Source: Prorocentrum cordatum (Eukaryota; Sar; Dinophyceae; Prorocentrales; Prorocentraceae). From it: DNA of 64,000 bases. The notes beneath the pieces are model-generated. The model was not told where the DNA came from and did not search any database. It saw only the letters and a list, made by a program, of their open reading frames with translations. Below, in pieces: positions 1-11,578 of the stretch. How positions within the stretch are numbered: the first letter of the stretch is position 1; every line of letters starts with the position of its first letter. The DNA is taken from positions 366,001 to 430,000 of the forward strand of contig CAUYUJ010001703.1 of the NCBI GenBank assembly GCA_963575745.1, read 5' to 3'. The position numbers were made by a program, and so were the translations under genes.

Positions 1-539
1 GAGAGGGCGGGGAGCGGCGGAAGGAGAGGCCTCTGGATGCGGGGGGCGCGGAGAGGGGTGGACCACAAGCGACGGGCGGCTCCAGGCAGCGAGAGCAACG
101 AGCAGGGGGGGAGGGATAGGGCAGCACAGCATTGGAGACTCAGATGGCGCGGTGGTGGATATACGCCTTACGCGGATGGCTGGTGTAAGGTGCCATATCG
201 GGCGCGGCCTGGCCGACCCCTACCAAACCATCCCCTTCTGTGGCACCATCCTCGTCTTTCGAGCTCCCCCTTGACCGCATACATACGTCTTGGGGCTAGG
301 CGAGGAGAACGTCACGGGATGGGATGATTTGCAATGGGGTCGGGTAGGCCGCCCCTGACCATAGCTCCCGCAGTGGTCGACACAAGCAAAGGAACGGGGG
401 GGTCGTCGGCACTCAGCGAGGCTCGAAAGCACATGCTGAGACGCCCAACGCAGGCGTCCATCTTTGACACCTTCCGCAGCGAGCCCGCCGCGGGCGCCGA
501 GCTCATTGCCGAAACAGTGTGGATGGGTCGCGGGTGCAT
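1..539. other. intergenic, no gene recognised
   Basis: I see no convincing coding frame here; open frames on the two strands mirror each other and have no recognisable motif. The stretch at about 465-535, read on the minus strand, resembles 27540-27595: a TGTTT...CAA segment next to CGGCGCCYGCGGCGGG. In both places it abuts a GGGTCGC minisatellite, so it belongs to a dispersed repeat rather than a gene. Confidence 0.5.
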
Positions 540-735
540 CTTCAGGCGGGTCGACGGGGGAATCGTTGTCAGGGTCGCGGGTGGGTCCTGGGTGGGTCCT
601 GAATGGGGCGTGGCTTGGTCGGGGGTCGGTCGGGGTTGGGTTGAGGGCTCGTTGGGTGGTGGGTCGCGGGGCGGGGCGGTGGGTGGGTCGCGAGGCGGGT
701 TGGGGGCGGGTTGCGGAGCGGGTCGCGGGTGCACG
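540..735 (+). repeat. GGGTCGC-type G-rich minisatellite
   Basis: Degenerate tandem units of GGGTCGCGGG / GGGTGGGTC fill this interval. Runs of three G spaced by four or so bases would allow G-quadruplexes on the plus strand (inference). The same unit recurs at 27595-27800. Confidence 0.8.
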
Positions 736-1065
736 CCATGGGGTCTGAAATGTTAGGCGCAACACAAGCACTCCGACTGCGTCAGTGGTGGCGGCGGCTG
801 CTCTTGCAATGTCACGCCACCTGGATACCGTCTACTCGTAAAACCGGCAGGCGGCTTACGTGAGATGGGGAGACCGTCCCAGCATTCGCGCAGGCCTACC
901 ACGAAATATGCCAGATTCAAAAATGATTCAACAGCATATGTCAGCGTTCTGAAAACATTAAAACGATGTGTGCACAACAAAGTTAGCCAGCGTGGACCAC
1001 AACAAATGTGTTTCTAGTACCGTATGGAGTTCAACATGTATTGTGCAATATCGATGCATATCGTT
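736..1065. other. intergenic, nothing recognised
   Basis: Mixed-composition sequence that is less GC-rich than its flanks. No ORF with recognisable motifs, no RNA gene and no obvious tandem repeat was seen. Confidence 0.4.
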
Positions 1066-3672
1066 TTCATCGGAGGTTGGGGGGTGAGATCGAAGTGGAA
1101 CGGAGGGCCCCCCGACCGGGAAATCGATTTCGGTTTCGTGCTCGTGCGTGCCGTGCGTGCGGGCGAGGCGAAGCTGCGTGGGCGGGCGAGAGGAAAGTCT
1201 CCTGTGGCTGAGGCGCGGCCGCACCACATGATTCTCCACCGGGGCGCGGGGCCGCGCGGTGTCCCGCCGGTGTCCCGGTGGTGTCCTCTGTGGTTGAGGC
1301 GCGGCCGCACCAAATGATTTTCCACCGTGGCGCGGGGCCGCGCGGTGTCCCGCCGGTGTCCCGGTGGTGTCCCGTCGGTGTCCCGTCGGTGTCCCGATGA
1401 TGATGTTGATGATGATTATGATGATGATGGTGCTGATGATGATGGTGATGATGATGGCGATGATGATGATGATGATGATGATGATGTTGATAATGGTAAT
1501 GATGACGACGATGATGATGATGATGATGACGACGACGTCGATTGTGAGAACGATTGTGATCGGACGTCGCCAGGAGGACGCCGACAGGACGACGCCGCCG
1601 TCGCTGTCGCAACAGTTCTCATCAATTGCATTTGCACCATGTGCAACCCGACAAAGGGAGGGAGAGGAGCCTCAGCAGGCCTCCGAGAAAAAAATCTCCA
1701 GTGGCATCGTCAGGGGAACATTCACCACTGTTGCCGATTGCTCGGGCCCTCCACCCCCCCCCAACCTCCTTATCACTCGCAGGGTGGTCGTATCGGAGGT
1801 CGGGGGGTGAGATCGAAGTGGAACGGAGGGCCCCCCGACCGGGAAATCGATTTCGGTTTCGTGTTCGTGCGTGCCGTGCGTGCGGGCGAGGCGAAGCTGC
1901 GTGGGCGGGCGAGAGGAAAGTCTCCTGTGGCTGAAGCGCGGCCGGACCAAATGATTCTCCACCGGGGCGCGGGGCCACGCGGTGTCCCGCCGGTGTCCCG
2001 GTGGTGTCCTCTGTGGCTGAGGCGCGGCCGCACCAAATGATTCTCCACCGGGGCGCGGGGCCGCGCGGTGTCCCGCCGGTGTCCTGGTGGTGTCCCGTCG
2101 GTGTCCCGATGATGATGTTGATGATGATTATGATGATGATGAGGAGGATGATGGTGATGATGGTGATGGTGATGATGATGATGATGATGTTGATGATGGC
2201 GATGATGATGAGGATGATGATGATGATGTTGATGATGATGATGATGACGACGTCGATTGTGAGATCGGTTGTGATCGGAGGTTGGGGAGTGAGATCGAAG
2301 TGGGACGGAATGCCCCCCTACCGGGAAATCGATTTCGGTTTCGTGTTCGTGCGTGCCGTGCGTGCGGGCGAGGCCCCGTGCACCCACCAGTACAGGCTAG
2401 GCTTTGCCAACCGCTCTCTCCGAGCGCGCCCCGTTCCTTCGGGCGGCCGCGCGGGCTCGCCGCCGCGGCTGGAAGCGAATCGAAAAACTGGTGCGTCTGG
2501 GCCCCTGGAGTTGGGCCGTCTACATAAAAATAAATACGCCGACAGGACGCCGGCGCGGGCCCCCGGGAGGGGTCCCGGTCCAGTTTTGAGATTGGCGCCG
2601 AGGTTCGGTCGAGGTTTCCTGGCCCTCGGAGGCCCTGCTCGCCGCCGCGGCTGGAAGCGAATCGAAAAACTGGTGCGCCTGGGCCCCTGGAGTTGGTCCG
2701 TCTACATAAAAAAGGATACGCCGACAGGACGCCGCCGCCGTCGCTGTCGCAGCAGTTCTCATCAATTGCATTTGCACCATGTGCAACCCGACAAAGGGAG
2801 GGAGAGGAGCCTCAGCAGGCCTCCGAGAAAAAAATCTCCACTGGCATCGTCAGGAGAATAATCACCACTGTTGCCGATTGCTCGGCCCCTACACCCCCCC
2901 CAACCTCCTTAACACCCGCAGGGTGGTCGTATAGGTAGGTCTGTATACATTCGGATGTTTATATCGGAGGTTGGGGGGTGAGATCGAAGTGGAACGGAGG
3001 GCCCCCCGACCGGGAAATCGATTTCGGTTTCGTGTTCGTGCGTGCCGTGCGTGCGTGCGAGGCGAAGCTGCGTGGGCGGGCGACAGGAAAGTCCCCTGTG
3101 GCTGAGGCGCGGCCGGACCAAATGATTCTCCACCGGGGCGCGGGGCCGCGCGGTGTCCCGCCGGTGTCCCAGTGATGTCCTCTGTGGCTGAGGCGCGGCC
3201 GCACCAATTATTCTCCACCGGGGCGCGGGGCCGCGCGGTGTCCCGCCGGTGTCCCGGTGGTGTCCCGTCGGTGTCCCGTCGGTGTCCCGATGATGATGTT
3301 GATGATGGTTATGATGATGATGGTGATGATGATGGTGATGATGATGATGATGTTGATGATGGCGATGATGATGATGATGATGATGATGTTGATGATGATG
3401 ATGATGACGACGTCGATTGTGAGATCGATTGTGATCGGACGTCGCCAGGAGGACGCCGACAGGACGACGCCGCCGTCGCTGTCGCAGCAGTTCTCATCAA
3501 TTGCATTTGCACCATGTGCAACCCGACAAAGGGAGGGAGAGGAGACTCAGCAGGCCTCCGAGAAAAATCTCCACTGGCATCGTCAGGAGAACAATCACCA
3601 CTGTTGCCGATTGCTAGGCCCCTCCACCCCCCCCCCCACCTCCTTATCACCCGCAGGGTGGTCGTATAGGTA
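1066..3672 (+). repeat. segmentally duplicated tandem array (A-B-microsatellite-C blocks)
   Basis: At least three partial copies of a roughly 700 bp segment lie head to tail. Block A (begins GGGGTGAGATCGAAGTGG) starts near 1078, 1806, 2287 (truncated) and 2975. Block B (GGGGCGCGGGGCCGCGCGGTG), often doubled, sits near 1240, 1335, 1965, 2050, 3137 and 3222. It is followed by an ATG/GAT microsatellite (1395-1545, 2107-2258, 3289-3418). Block C (TTGCATTTGCACCATGTGC) lies near 1625, 2765 and 3500. The second copy holds an extra insert with its own direct repeat of about 70 bp (2459-2530 and 2641-2710). Long open frames here come from repeat periodicity and I do not call them genes. Confidence 0.85.
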
Positions 3673-3680
3673 TATATATA

Positions 3681-3682
<2 letters not shown>

Positions 3683-3711
<29 letters not shown>

Positions 3712-3768
3712 TGTATGTATGTATGTATGTATGTATGTATGTATGTATGTATGTATGTATGTATGTAT
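3683..3768 (+). repeat. (ATGT)n microsatellite
   Basis: About 20 near-perfect tetranucleotide copies. A Met-Tyr-Val-Cys open frame through it is a repeat artefact. Confidence 0.95.
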
Positions 3769-3899
3769 ATATGTGTGTATATGGTGCTCATCATACTAGA
3801 TGTAGTGCAACGTATGTTATGCAATCGATGTTGTGCAATCGATGCTGTGCGCCCGATGTGGTGGAAACGATGTTGGAGGGTGCGCCGCTGGATCTCCCC

Positions 3900-4110
3900 A
3901 GGGGGGGGTGGGGGTTAGGACCCCCCCCCCCCCCCCCTTCCCCGATCCGTCGTCGGGCCCCCCCCCCCCCCCCCCCTTCCCCGATCCGTCGTCGGGAACC
4001 CCCCCCCCTCCCCCTTTCCACGACCCGTCGTCGGGGACCCCCCTCCCCCTCCTTTCAAAAGGGGGGGGGGGTCCGAACCCCCCCCCCCTCCCCCCCTTTC
4101 GCCACGCCGC
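3900..4110 (+). repeat. C-run cassette, left flank of heptamer satellite
   Basis: Long C runs alternate with a spacer CCGATCCGTCGTCGGG (three variants). The cassette ends with a G-run/C-run palindrome centred on GGGGTCCGAACCCC. That core recurs at the right flank of the satellite near 5530. Confidence 0.8.
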
Positions 4111-4149
4111 CCCCTGACGCCGGAACCCGACCCCCGCCACCCCTACCCC

Positions 4150-5515
4150 TAGTCCTCACCCGAACCCTAACCACTAACCCCAGCCCCACAAGGAGTCACG
4201 ACGGGCCCCCTACCCCCTAACCACCAACCCCAGCCCCCTACTCACTACCCTCTACTCACTACTCGCTATTCGCTACTCACGACTCACTACTCACTATCCA
4301 CCACTCACTACCCACCACCCACTACTCGCTACTCACTACTCCCTACTCGCTACTCCCTCCTCCCTACTCACTACTCACTCCTCACTACCACTACTCAATA
4401 CTCACTACTCACTAAGCACTACTCACTACTCCCTATTCACTACTCAATAATCACTACTCATTACACACTACCCACTATCCACTACTCACTACTAACTACT
4501 CATTGCCCACAAATCACTATTCACTACCCACTACTCGCTACTCCCTACGGCCTACACACTACTGGTACTCAGTACTCGCTACTCGCTACTCCCATACTCG
4601 CTACTCAAAACTCACTACTTTCTCCCCGCTACTCACTATTCACTACTCATTACTTACTACTCCCTAATCACTAGTCACTACATAGTCTCTAGTCAATGAT
4701 CACAACACACTAGTCACTAGTCACGAGTCACTACTCACTACCCACTACTCACCAATCGCTACTCGTTACCCACTATTCGCTACCCACTACTTACTACTCA
4801 CTGCTCACTACTCCCTACTCCCAACTCAGCACTCACTACTCACTACTCACTACTCGCTACCCCCTACTGGTTACTCACTAATCACTACCCACTACTCACT
4901 ACTGACTACACTCTACTCACTACTCACTACTCACTACTCGCTACTCACTGCTCACTACCCACTGCCACCACTCACTACTTTCTGTTCACTATTCATCACT
5001 ACTCACTACTCACTACTCACTACGCACTACGTACTATTCGGTACTCACTACTCACTACTCACTATTCACTACTCACTATTCACTACTTGCTACTCACTAC
5101 TCACTACTCACTACTCACTACTCACTACTCACTACTCACTACTCACTACGCACGACGCACCACCCACAACTCACTACTCACTAATCACTACTCGCCACCC
5201 ATTACTCACTACCCACTACTCACTACCCAGTACTCTTTACTCCCTACTCCCTACTCAGTACTCACTACTCGCTACTCGCTACTCACTACTCACAACTCAC
5301 TACTCGCCACTAACTACTCACATATCAGTACACACGAATTACACACTGTTCACTACTCACTACTCCCCACTCCCTACCCCCTACTCCCTACTCGCCATTC
5401 ACTACCCACTACTCATTCACACTACACACTACTACTCACTACCCAATACTCACTACTCACCACGCACTAACTCACTACTCACTACTCACCACTCCCTACT
5501 CCCAACTCCGTACTC
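4150..5515 (+). repeat. degenerate heptamer satellite (ACTCACT / CTACTCA type)
   Basis: About 1.3 kb of tandem 7-mers, mostly CACTACT with single-base variants and a few length variants. The left edge near 4160-4240 grades from CCCTAAC-CACTAAC-like heptamers into the main unit. No gene is present; weak open frames reflect the 7-bp periodicity. Confidence 0.9.
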
Positions 5516-5519
5516 CCTA

Positions 5520-5735
5520 CACGAAGGGGAGGGGGGTCCGAACCCCCCCTCCCTTTCCAGCGCCAAGGGGGGGAGGGGGGGGGTCTCCGGACCCCCCCCC
5601 CTTCAAGGGAGGGAAGGGGGGGGGGTTCGGGAACCCCTCCCCCTCTTTAAGGGGGTGAGGGGGGGGGAGGTCCACCCCCCCCCTTGAAGGAGGGAGGGGG
5701 GGGGGGGTTCTGGACCCCCCCCCCTTTAGTGTATT
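5520..5735 (+). repeat. G/C-run hairpin cassette, right flank of heptamer satellite
   Basis: Four successive G-run/C-run palindromes with cores such as GGGGTCCGAACCCC and GGTTCGGGAACCCC. The cassette mirrors the C-run cassette on the left side of the satellite. Confidence 0.8.
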
Positions 5736-5911
5736 CAGGGAGATCCACTGGCGCACTTTCGCAATGTTGTGCCAGATAAACGGTGCGGTGCTAAATCGGC
5801 GAAAGGCCCCAAGCAGCGAACCCTCACGATTATGGCGGGGCGGGCCATCGGGCACCTGCGCGATTGGGTGTCGACGCGTCCCCCCTGAATCTGTCAAACA
5901 GTTGACCGGTC

Positions 5912-6082
5912 TCGGCTTTCGGGTCACAACTCGGGTCTCTGGCAATCGTTCGGGACCATTCAGGCATCCCCGGAGCGCCCTCGGCAAGGCGCAACTGCTG
6001 GAGCGCATCCCGAGGCTGGAAACGTCCAGGAACCGACGACAATGTCCGAACACCTCGAACCTCGAACCTGCTGGCCCCATGG
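5912..6082 (+). repeat. dispersed repeat, partner at 37815-37985
   Basis: About 170 bp alignable by eye with 37815-37985, sharing CTCGGGTCTCTGGC, CTGGAGCGCATCCCG and CCAGGAACCGACGA in the same order. No coding function is evident. Confidence 0.7.
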
Positions 6083-6775
6083 GCCTATCCTGGGGGGGGC
6101 CTTACACAAGGGGGACAAAAGGTACCGATACCGCTGCTCCTCAGACCTCTACTGGGGTGCGTGCCGACCAGGATTTCGAAGTGAAGCCGTGGCGACGACG
6201 CAAGGGTGGCGGTATCGACATCTGTTCCTTCTCTGATATCCGCCCCAAACGTTGCGTCTCTTCCTCCTCCTCCTCCACCTCCTTCCTCCCCCATCCGCAC
6301 TCACTCCTGGACGGGGGTCGCAGGCCCAGACTCCCGACGACGTGGTTTGTTTCACGTGGACCCCCAGAGGTCTCGACCCATTCCCCGGCACACGCTTTCC
6401 ATCGAGTCGTTAAGTGACTGCCCTGGGGCCCAGCGAAGCCCTCCAGAGGCAACACATTGCAAAAAAACAAGCGTCGTTGTTTCATTCACGACTCAACCAT
6501 GACTGCTTGAATCACCGCTGGGGTTGCTGAGGGAATTGGAGGTTCGTCAGTGAATGCCCATTGAATTATATACGGCCAAACGTTGAGTATAAGTGGGTTG
6601 CATGTGCCCTAGCGGCTTAAAGGGGTTTGGTAATTCTGCTGAGTGGGATCCGCCCACTTCGCCCAGATCTTTGCCCCCCTTGAGTCGCTTACAAGGGCAC
6701 CTGCAGCCCATTCATAAGCTAGGTACGGCCAGCTGTGCCCACATTCGCACCCACGTAGACTGAGGCCTCCTGGAT
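6083..6775. other. intergenic; part shared with 35262-35420
   Basis: No gene recognised. The stretch 6340-6500 has a diverged partner at 35275-35420: both share GTGGACCCCCA, then TCGACCCA, then CTTCACGACTC or ATTCACGACTC. This suggests an old dispersed repeat. Confidence 0.4.
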
Positions 6776-6934
6776 GGGATCCGGGTAGATGGAGTCGGAG
6801 AATCCCGACGCATCGCCGTCAGCGATGCATCGGGAATGCTGGCGAGGAGAAGACCGGGCTCCACATCGAGCAACATCGCGGATCGGCGATGCGGCGCGAT
6901 CCTCCGACCCCATCGGCTCGGACCCCTTCTGGGA
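6776..6934. mobile_element. TIR-bearing short element, family 1, copy A
   Basis: The left end GTAGATGGAGTCGGAGAAT and right end CGATCCTCCGACCCCATC are imperfect inverted repeats around an interior rich in GCGATGCATCG palindromes. The same end pair and interior are found at 32133-32290 and 38010-38216. There is no coding capacity, so it is MITE-like or a foldback element (inference). Confidence 0.6.
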
Positions 6935-7567
6935 TTGGAGACGGCCGGGGGGCCTGAAGTTGTCGGGACCCCAGAAAATCAGTCAGGAAGCAACGATGAA
7001 GCCAAATCCACTCAACATCGGTCCAAAAATCCCTCCTGAACCCCTCCCAAGGTCCATCTGGTGAAATTTTCCACTGGATCCGTTATTCACAATCCTGGAG
7101 AGCAGAAAGGGACCCCGCAGACAGCAAACGGCAGAAAACCTTCCCGAACCCAGCGCAACGGACCTCGCCCCCCCTCCCTGCTCGCCGGAATCCATGCTGG
7201 GCCAATTAGCAACTTTAGCGGCGATCCAGGCGGGCTCCTTGGCGGCGAGCCAGGGGGAAGTGAGAAGGTGCGGATCTCCCCAGAAGGCTCGAAAGTCCCC
7301 TGGCCTTCTGAGACGTCTTCTGAGCCTTCCCAGGAAACACTGAAGACTTCTCTGACTACATTCCAGACCACCACAACAACCCAACCCGAAAACCCAAGCT
7401 TCGGGATGGGGGGGGGGTCGCACGGGTTTCATATGCATCTTGGTCCAATGTTCCCCGGCGCCCCCCCCCTGGGAATGGAGGGCAGATGGGTGCCTTCGGG
7501 TTGGGTTGGGGTGGCTTGGTGGGTGGCGACTCTCCCGCACCCCCAGGCGTCGTGCCGCCGAGCTCCG
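6935..7567. other. intergenic, no gene recognised
   Basis: Open frames on both strands lack family motifs. No repeat or RNA gene was noticed apart from short C and G runs. Confidence 0.35.
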
Positions 7568-7581
7568 TCACACGCCTGGCG

Positions 7582-7800
7582 CCTGCAGGTCCTCCTCCTC
7601 CTCCTCCTCCTCCACCGCCTCCTCCTCCGGGGGGGGGGCAAGGCCAGGAGCGCGGGGCCCCGCGGCCTCGGCGAGCAGGACCTCCACCAGAGCGGGGTCG
7701 TCGCCGCTCGGGTTCATGGCCGCGGCGACGCCCTGGAGGAACTCACGGGCCTTGCCCCGGGCGAGGGGGGAGGGGCTGAGAGGAGTGCGGTGGGGGCCTT
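7582..7800 (-). CDS. possible orphan exon with acidic run (unrecognised)
   Basis: On the minus strand one frame reads ...ARGKAREFLQGVAAAMNPSG... followed by a proline-rich stretch and a run of glutamates encoded by GAG repeats, then a stop. Composition is protein-like before the acidic run, and the opposite-strand frames are low complexity. No family is recognised and no splice sites could be fixed. It may be chance in GC-rich DNA. Confidence 0.2.
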
Positions 7801-7944
7801 GGCTCAGGAGCAATTGAATGGGGAGCCCAGGGTCTAGAGGCCAAAGGAACTCCAATCGCGGACTGGCCATGGATAGCATCACCGCTCTCATTAGCCAGGG
7901 AAGCCCCCAGAGTCCGCAGCCTCCTGAGCGCGTTCCGTAACGAA

Positions 7945-8110
7945 GGGCATCCGAACCCTACCCCTGAAAACCTTCGATTCTCCTGAATCGATGGGAGGCG
8001 AGGGTAGGGTTCGGACTTCACCACGTGCTCGAAGAGTTCCGAACCCTACCCCCGCTGCCCATCGAGCTGTCTGAATCGTGGATCGGCGAGGGTGGGGTTC
8101 GGGTTTCGCC
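7945..8110. repeat. two tandem GAACCCTACCC ... GGGTAGGGTTC hairpin units
   Basis: Two consecutive units each start with CCGAACCCTACCCC and end with the inverse GGGTAGGGTTCGG or GGGTGGGGTTCGG (7950-8013 and 8039-8103). The ends match those of the perfect inverted repeat at 56458-56605, which makes this a dispersed hairpin family. Confidence 0.75.
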
Positions 8111-8469
8111 GCCGACCCAGGGGAAGGGGCGAATATATGATCAAACACACTGGGGAAATTTCATGGTTTCCTCCATCTTCAAGATCGACGGTTTCTTTCC
8201 GTTGTGGGCGCCGTTTCTATCACGGTTTCGGGTCCGGGATCGGCCCGTGGCACACCTGCCCGTTCGAGTTAGGCACCACAATTTAGAATATGTGTTATTA
8301 AAGCCCAGAAGCGACAAGAGGAAAGCGGGGGGTGGCGGGGAACAACAGCAACAAGACAAGCACGCCCCAAGCGTTTGAAACACAACTAAGGGCCTGATCA
8401 CTGGATAATGGACTTGTTCAGAGGCGACCGACGAGATCAGTAGCCAAATATTCGTTGCTATAAATTATG

Positions 8470-8596
8470 GTATCGGTCGCGACCCATGTACCTCCAAATC
8501 GGTTGCGACTGGTCGCGGCCGATGCTTGAATCGGTGGCGATCGGTCGCGACCGATTTGGAGTGCAGCGCCGATCGGTCGCTACCGATCGCGACACG
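8470..8596. repeat. TCGGTCGCGACCGA palindromic repeat cluster, copy 1
   Basis: Several direct and inverted copies of ATCGGTCGCGACCGATTT within about 125 bp, followed by an AATGATCT...GGGAGGCG segment. The second cluster at 12366-12505 has the same palindrome and the same downstream segment. Confidence 0.7.
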
Positions 8597-9825
8597 CAAA
8601 CATACAGTATTCAATCAATGATCTGGGGGGAGGCGGGTACGACGAGGACAAACCCTGAGACACCAAGCGTTTTCACCTGGTTTCTGGCCCCGGGACCCTC
8701 GCGGATCGATCAGGCTCGCACCATGCCGCAGGCAGACGGGGTCTGGGGCTCGAGCTGCGATGATTCGCGATGTTGTCTGCCACCGTACCGCTGGGCACGG
8801 AGTAGGCGTGTCCTCAGGTCCTCTGCCCAATCCCCTGAGCCTCAGTCCTCAGTTCATGGACGGGAGCCCAGACCGCGCAACGCTGGGCAGCGAATGGCCG
8901 GCTACCAAACATTTGATAGTGCACGGTCTTCGCCTTCTCGCGCTCATGCGAATGGTGGCAATCGAATCGGGGGGCACCTCGGGCAACGACGCACCGCGCC
9001 CCCCCACCGACCGCATCCAGCCTCGGTGGGCCCCAATGCGAGAGGGGCGCGACAAGTTTAGATACGCCAAGCAGAACAATAAACTTTATCACACATCCAT
9101 ATAACATACTTTCTTGCAGGGAGTCTCGAGCGAAAGCGGCCCCAAGAGTGTATCTAAACAGCGATGCAGTTAACATGAAGCCAAAGATTGGCGTGGCTGC
9201 GAGGGCGAGGCCGCAAGGCTCTTCCCCTCGCCCCCAGAGCACCGCTGGGCCAGTGCGATCGACGCCCCCGGCGCCCTGCGAGTCTGCTCGCCGCATGCCG
9301 TTCGCGCAGGAGGCACGCGGCGCGCGGCCTGCGGCGCCGCTCGAGGTTCTTCCATTAGCGCAGGCACCGGCGGCCAGGCCCGTGGTCCATGACTGGGCAA
9401 AGGCTGAAGCCCGAAAACCGTGTTTACTGCGTTTTGGGGGGTCGGAGCCCCGATACTCACCTTTGCCCTTCTCTGCTCCGCCGCCTGCAGCACATGCTTC
9501 TGGGCAAAGGGGGTCTGTCGTAACCGGGTCACAAGACAAAAACACTTGCTCATCCTTCGGCGCATGGCGCGTGGCAGCCACGTGCTGATATTGCACGACG
9601 TGTGCGTTCCGCACGAAGGATTGCACGAACTGTGGCGCACAGTTGTGAGCCCCCCATGTGCAAAGGACCCCTTTCTGGGGAAAACCGAAAGGCACCCGTT
9701 CTGACCAGGGTTCCGAGGCGAATCCAGCGGTGGCCTCCCAGAGGAGCCCCAAAAAAGGGGCAACACAAGGGAAAGGTAGCACTACGGGTACCTCCTCCTC
9801 CTCCTCTGACCATCGCCCGAATCCG
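8597..9825. other. intergenic, no gene recognised
   Basis: A 531-codon minus-strand open frame spans this stretch, but it runs through simple repeats and antisense open frames exist as well. I see no family motif upstream of the EF-hand exon at 9842, so I treat it as non-coding or intronic. Confidence 0.35.
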
Positions 9826-9915
9826 AGGGAGGCACCCCCGCCTCTGCAGGCTCGAGCTTGCCGTTCCCGTCCAGGTCGTGGCCGACGAACATGGCCCGGA
9901 AGCTCTCCTGCCGCC
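9812..9915 (-). CDS. EF-hand exon fragment 1
   Basis: The minus strand encodes ESFRAMFVGHDLDGNGKLEP followed by AE. The 12-residue loop DLDGNGKLEPAE (9842-9877) has acidic or Asn ligands at positions 1, 3 and 5, Gly at 6 and Glu at 12, as in a canonical Ca2+-binding EF-hand. A candidate acceptor (GGCAG) lies just upstream of GAGAGCTTCC. The preceding frame is low-complexity Ser from the GAC array. Flanking exons and gene identity are unknown; calmodulin-like proteins, CDPKs and ion channels all carry such loops. Confidence 0.5.
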
Positions 9916-10114
9916 AGGCGCCGGGGCGTGGGCGCCACGGGCCTCTGAGCCTTGACCTCTCCCGCCCCACGCTGCCTCCACCAGAAAAGGCTACCCGTCG
10001 GTCGGAAGAAACGGGGAGAAGCATCAAGAGAAAACCTCTCAGAGGCTGGAGGCCTTCTGAGACGCCCCGCCACCTTCGCCACCTCCTGAGATGGCCTTCT
10101 CCACTTGGAAAGTA

Positions 10115-10467
10115 GGGAGGCGTTGACGACGACGAAGACGACGACGACGACGATGACGACGACGACGGCTGCCTCAGAAGGTTTACAAAGTTTTTTGGAG
10201 GCGTCAGGAGATCTCCAGAAGCCTCTTGAAGCGTCTGCAGGCCCTGCGAGGTCCTCAGACACGACGACGACGACGATGACGACACTCACGATAACGACGA
10301 CGACGACGATGACGTGGACGAGGACGGGTATGGGTACAAGGACGACGATGACGATGACGGTGACGGTGACGGAGACGGTGACGACGACGACGACGACGAC
10401 GACGACCACGACGACGACGACGACGGCGACGGCGACACAGACGACGACAACGACGACGACGACTATG

Positions 10468-10505
<38 letters not shown>

Positions 10506-10555
10506 AAGGACAACGACGACGACGACGACGACAACGACGACGACGACAGCCGCCT
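10115..10555 (+). repeat. (GAC)n-rich microsatellite tracts
   Basis: Interrupted GAC/GACGAT trinucleotide tracts occupy most of the interval. Asp-rich, Thr-rich and Ser-rich frames on either strand are artefacts. Confidence 0.9.
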
Positions 10556-11185
10556 TTGGCGGCGTCTGGATGCTCTCCAGTGCCTGTCAGCACCGCTTGG
10601 CGGGGGCCCGGCCTCACATCTACAGACACGGCCCGCGCCTTCTAAGAAGCAGGGGCGCCTTTAAGAAGCCTTCCCGCCTCCCCCTGCCACCATCTGCACG
10701 TGGCCGAAACACACAATATGCCCGTGAGCACGGCGTCAAAGCTGTGGGGGAGCCCGGGAACTCCGCCCTGTAAGTTCGTTACCGTTACGGGCGGGGTGGG
10801 GATGGCGGCCCCCCATCGTAACGGACGCTACGGGCTCAACGACTGAAAACAAGTCTCCAGAAGAGGCTAAGCCCAGGAGGCGTAAGTACGTATGGAGACT
10901 CGGAGACCGAGCACATCGTATGGATCTACTCCGTCTGGACTTAGCATCCTCCGATTCCAGAATCAACCAGCATCGATCAGGATATCGGATCGAATCGAGA
11001 TGTGCGTCGGATCGGGCCGCATCGGCACGGGGTCGGCATTGAACCGCGTCGGCAGCACCACAGTACGCAACGACAAGATGCAACCATCGAGCCGCATCGA
11101 ACCGTCGGAAGATCGGAGCCGAATCGGATCGACAGGGCCGGAACCGACATCGAATCGGATCGATCGGTTCAGACTGGACTTATGT
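10556..11185. other. intergenic; GATCGGATCGAATC-rich tract
   Basis: No gene is seen. The part 10975-11165 is rich in short GATCGG/GAATCG motifs that form many local palindromes, related in flavour to TIR family 1, but no clear ends could be drawn. Confidence 0.35.
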
Positions 11186-11333
11186 CGGGCGTGGCCCCCT
11201 ACAGGCGGAGTGCGAACGAAAAATCAAAAATACCCCAAACGTGCTCAGCAAATACATAAAAATGCTCAAACAATCGTCCCCTGAATAGTCTTTTGCTACT
11301 TTCGACTGGTCCTCCTGTTGAGGGACAAGCCCG
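11186..11333. mobile_element. 148-bp MITE, copy 1
   Basis: The left end begins CGGGCGTGGCCCCCTACAGG and the right end, read in reverse complement, begins CGGGCTTGTCCCTCAACAGG, giving roughly 24-bp terminal inverted repeats. The interior is A+T-rich, unlike its surroundings, and contains an ATCGTCCCC block also present in copies 2 and 3. There is no ORF. It is a non-autonomous DNA-transposon-like element by structure; target duplications could not be fixed. Confidence 0.8.
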
Positions 11334-11578
11334 ACTGAAGACTGGACTCCTGGCATCTGGGCCGCCGCTCCCTCCCGTGGGGCCCGGGCCGCCTGCGTCG
11401 CGATGTCGCTCGTTCGGGGCGTCCAGGGAAGGAGTGCCGATGCTGCTCGTTCCCCTGGCCTCGTCTTCGCCCCCTCGGGGGCCTCATGCGAGGCCCTCGT
11501 CGCCACGGCTGGGTTCGCCTCGAACTCCTGGTCAGAACGAACACCCGGATTGGGGTCCAGGGAGTAGTAGCCTCAGGT
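11334..11578. other. short spacer between two MITE copies
   Basis: GC-rich sequence of about 245 bp without a recognisable gene. The only frames are short and lie in shadowed orientation. Confidence 0.3.

Noticed and set aside
1327-3669. Asp- and Met-rich ORFs in the segmental array.
   Set aside because: Products of GAT microsatellites and duplicated GC-rich blocks.
4150-5515. CRISPR-like array of short repeats.
   Set aside because: Units are contiguous 7-mers without spacers, and the genome is eukaryotic by other evidence.
8814-10409. 531-codon minus-strand ORF.
   Set aside because: The N-terminal third is Val-rich GAC repeat translation and the rest has no motif; the EF-hand at 9842 is in another frame.
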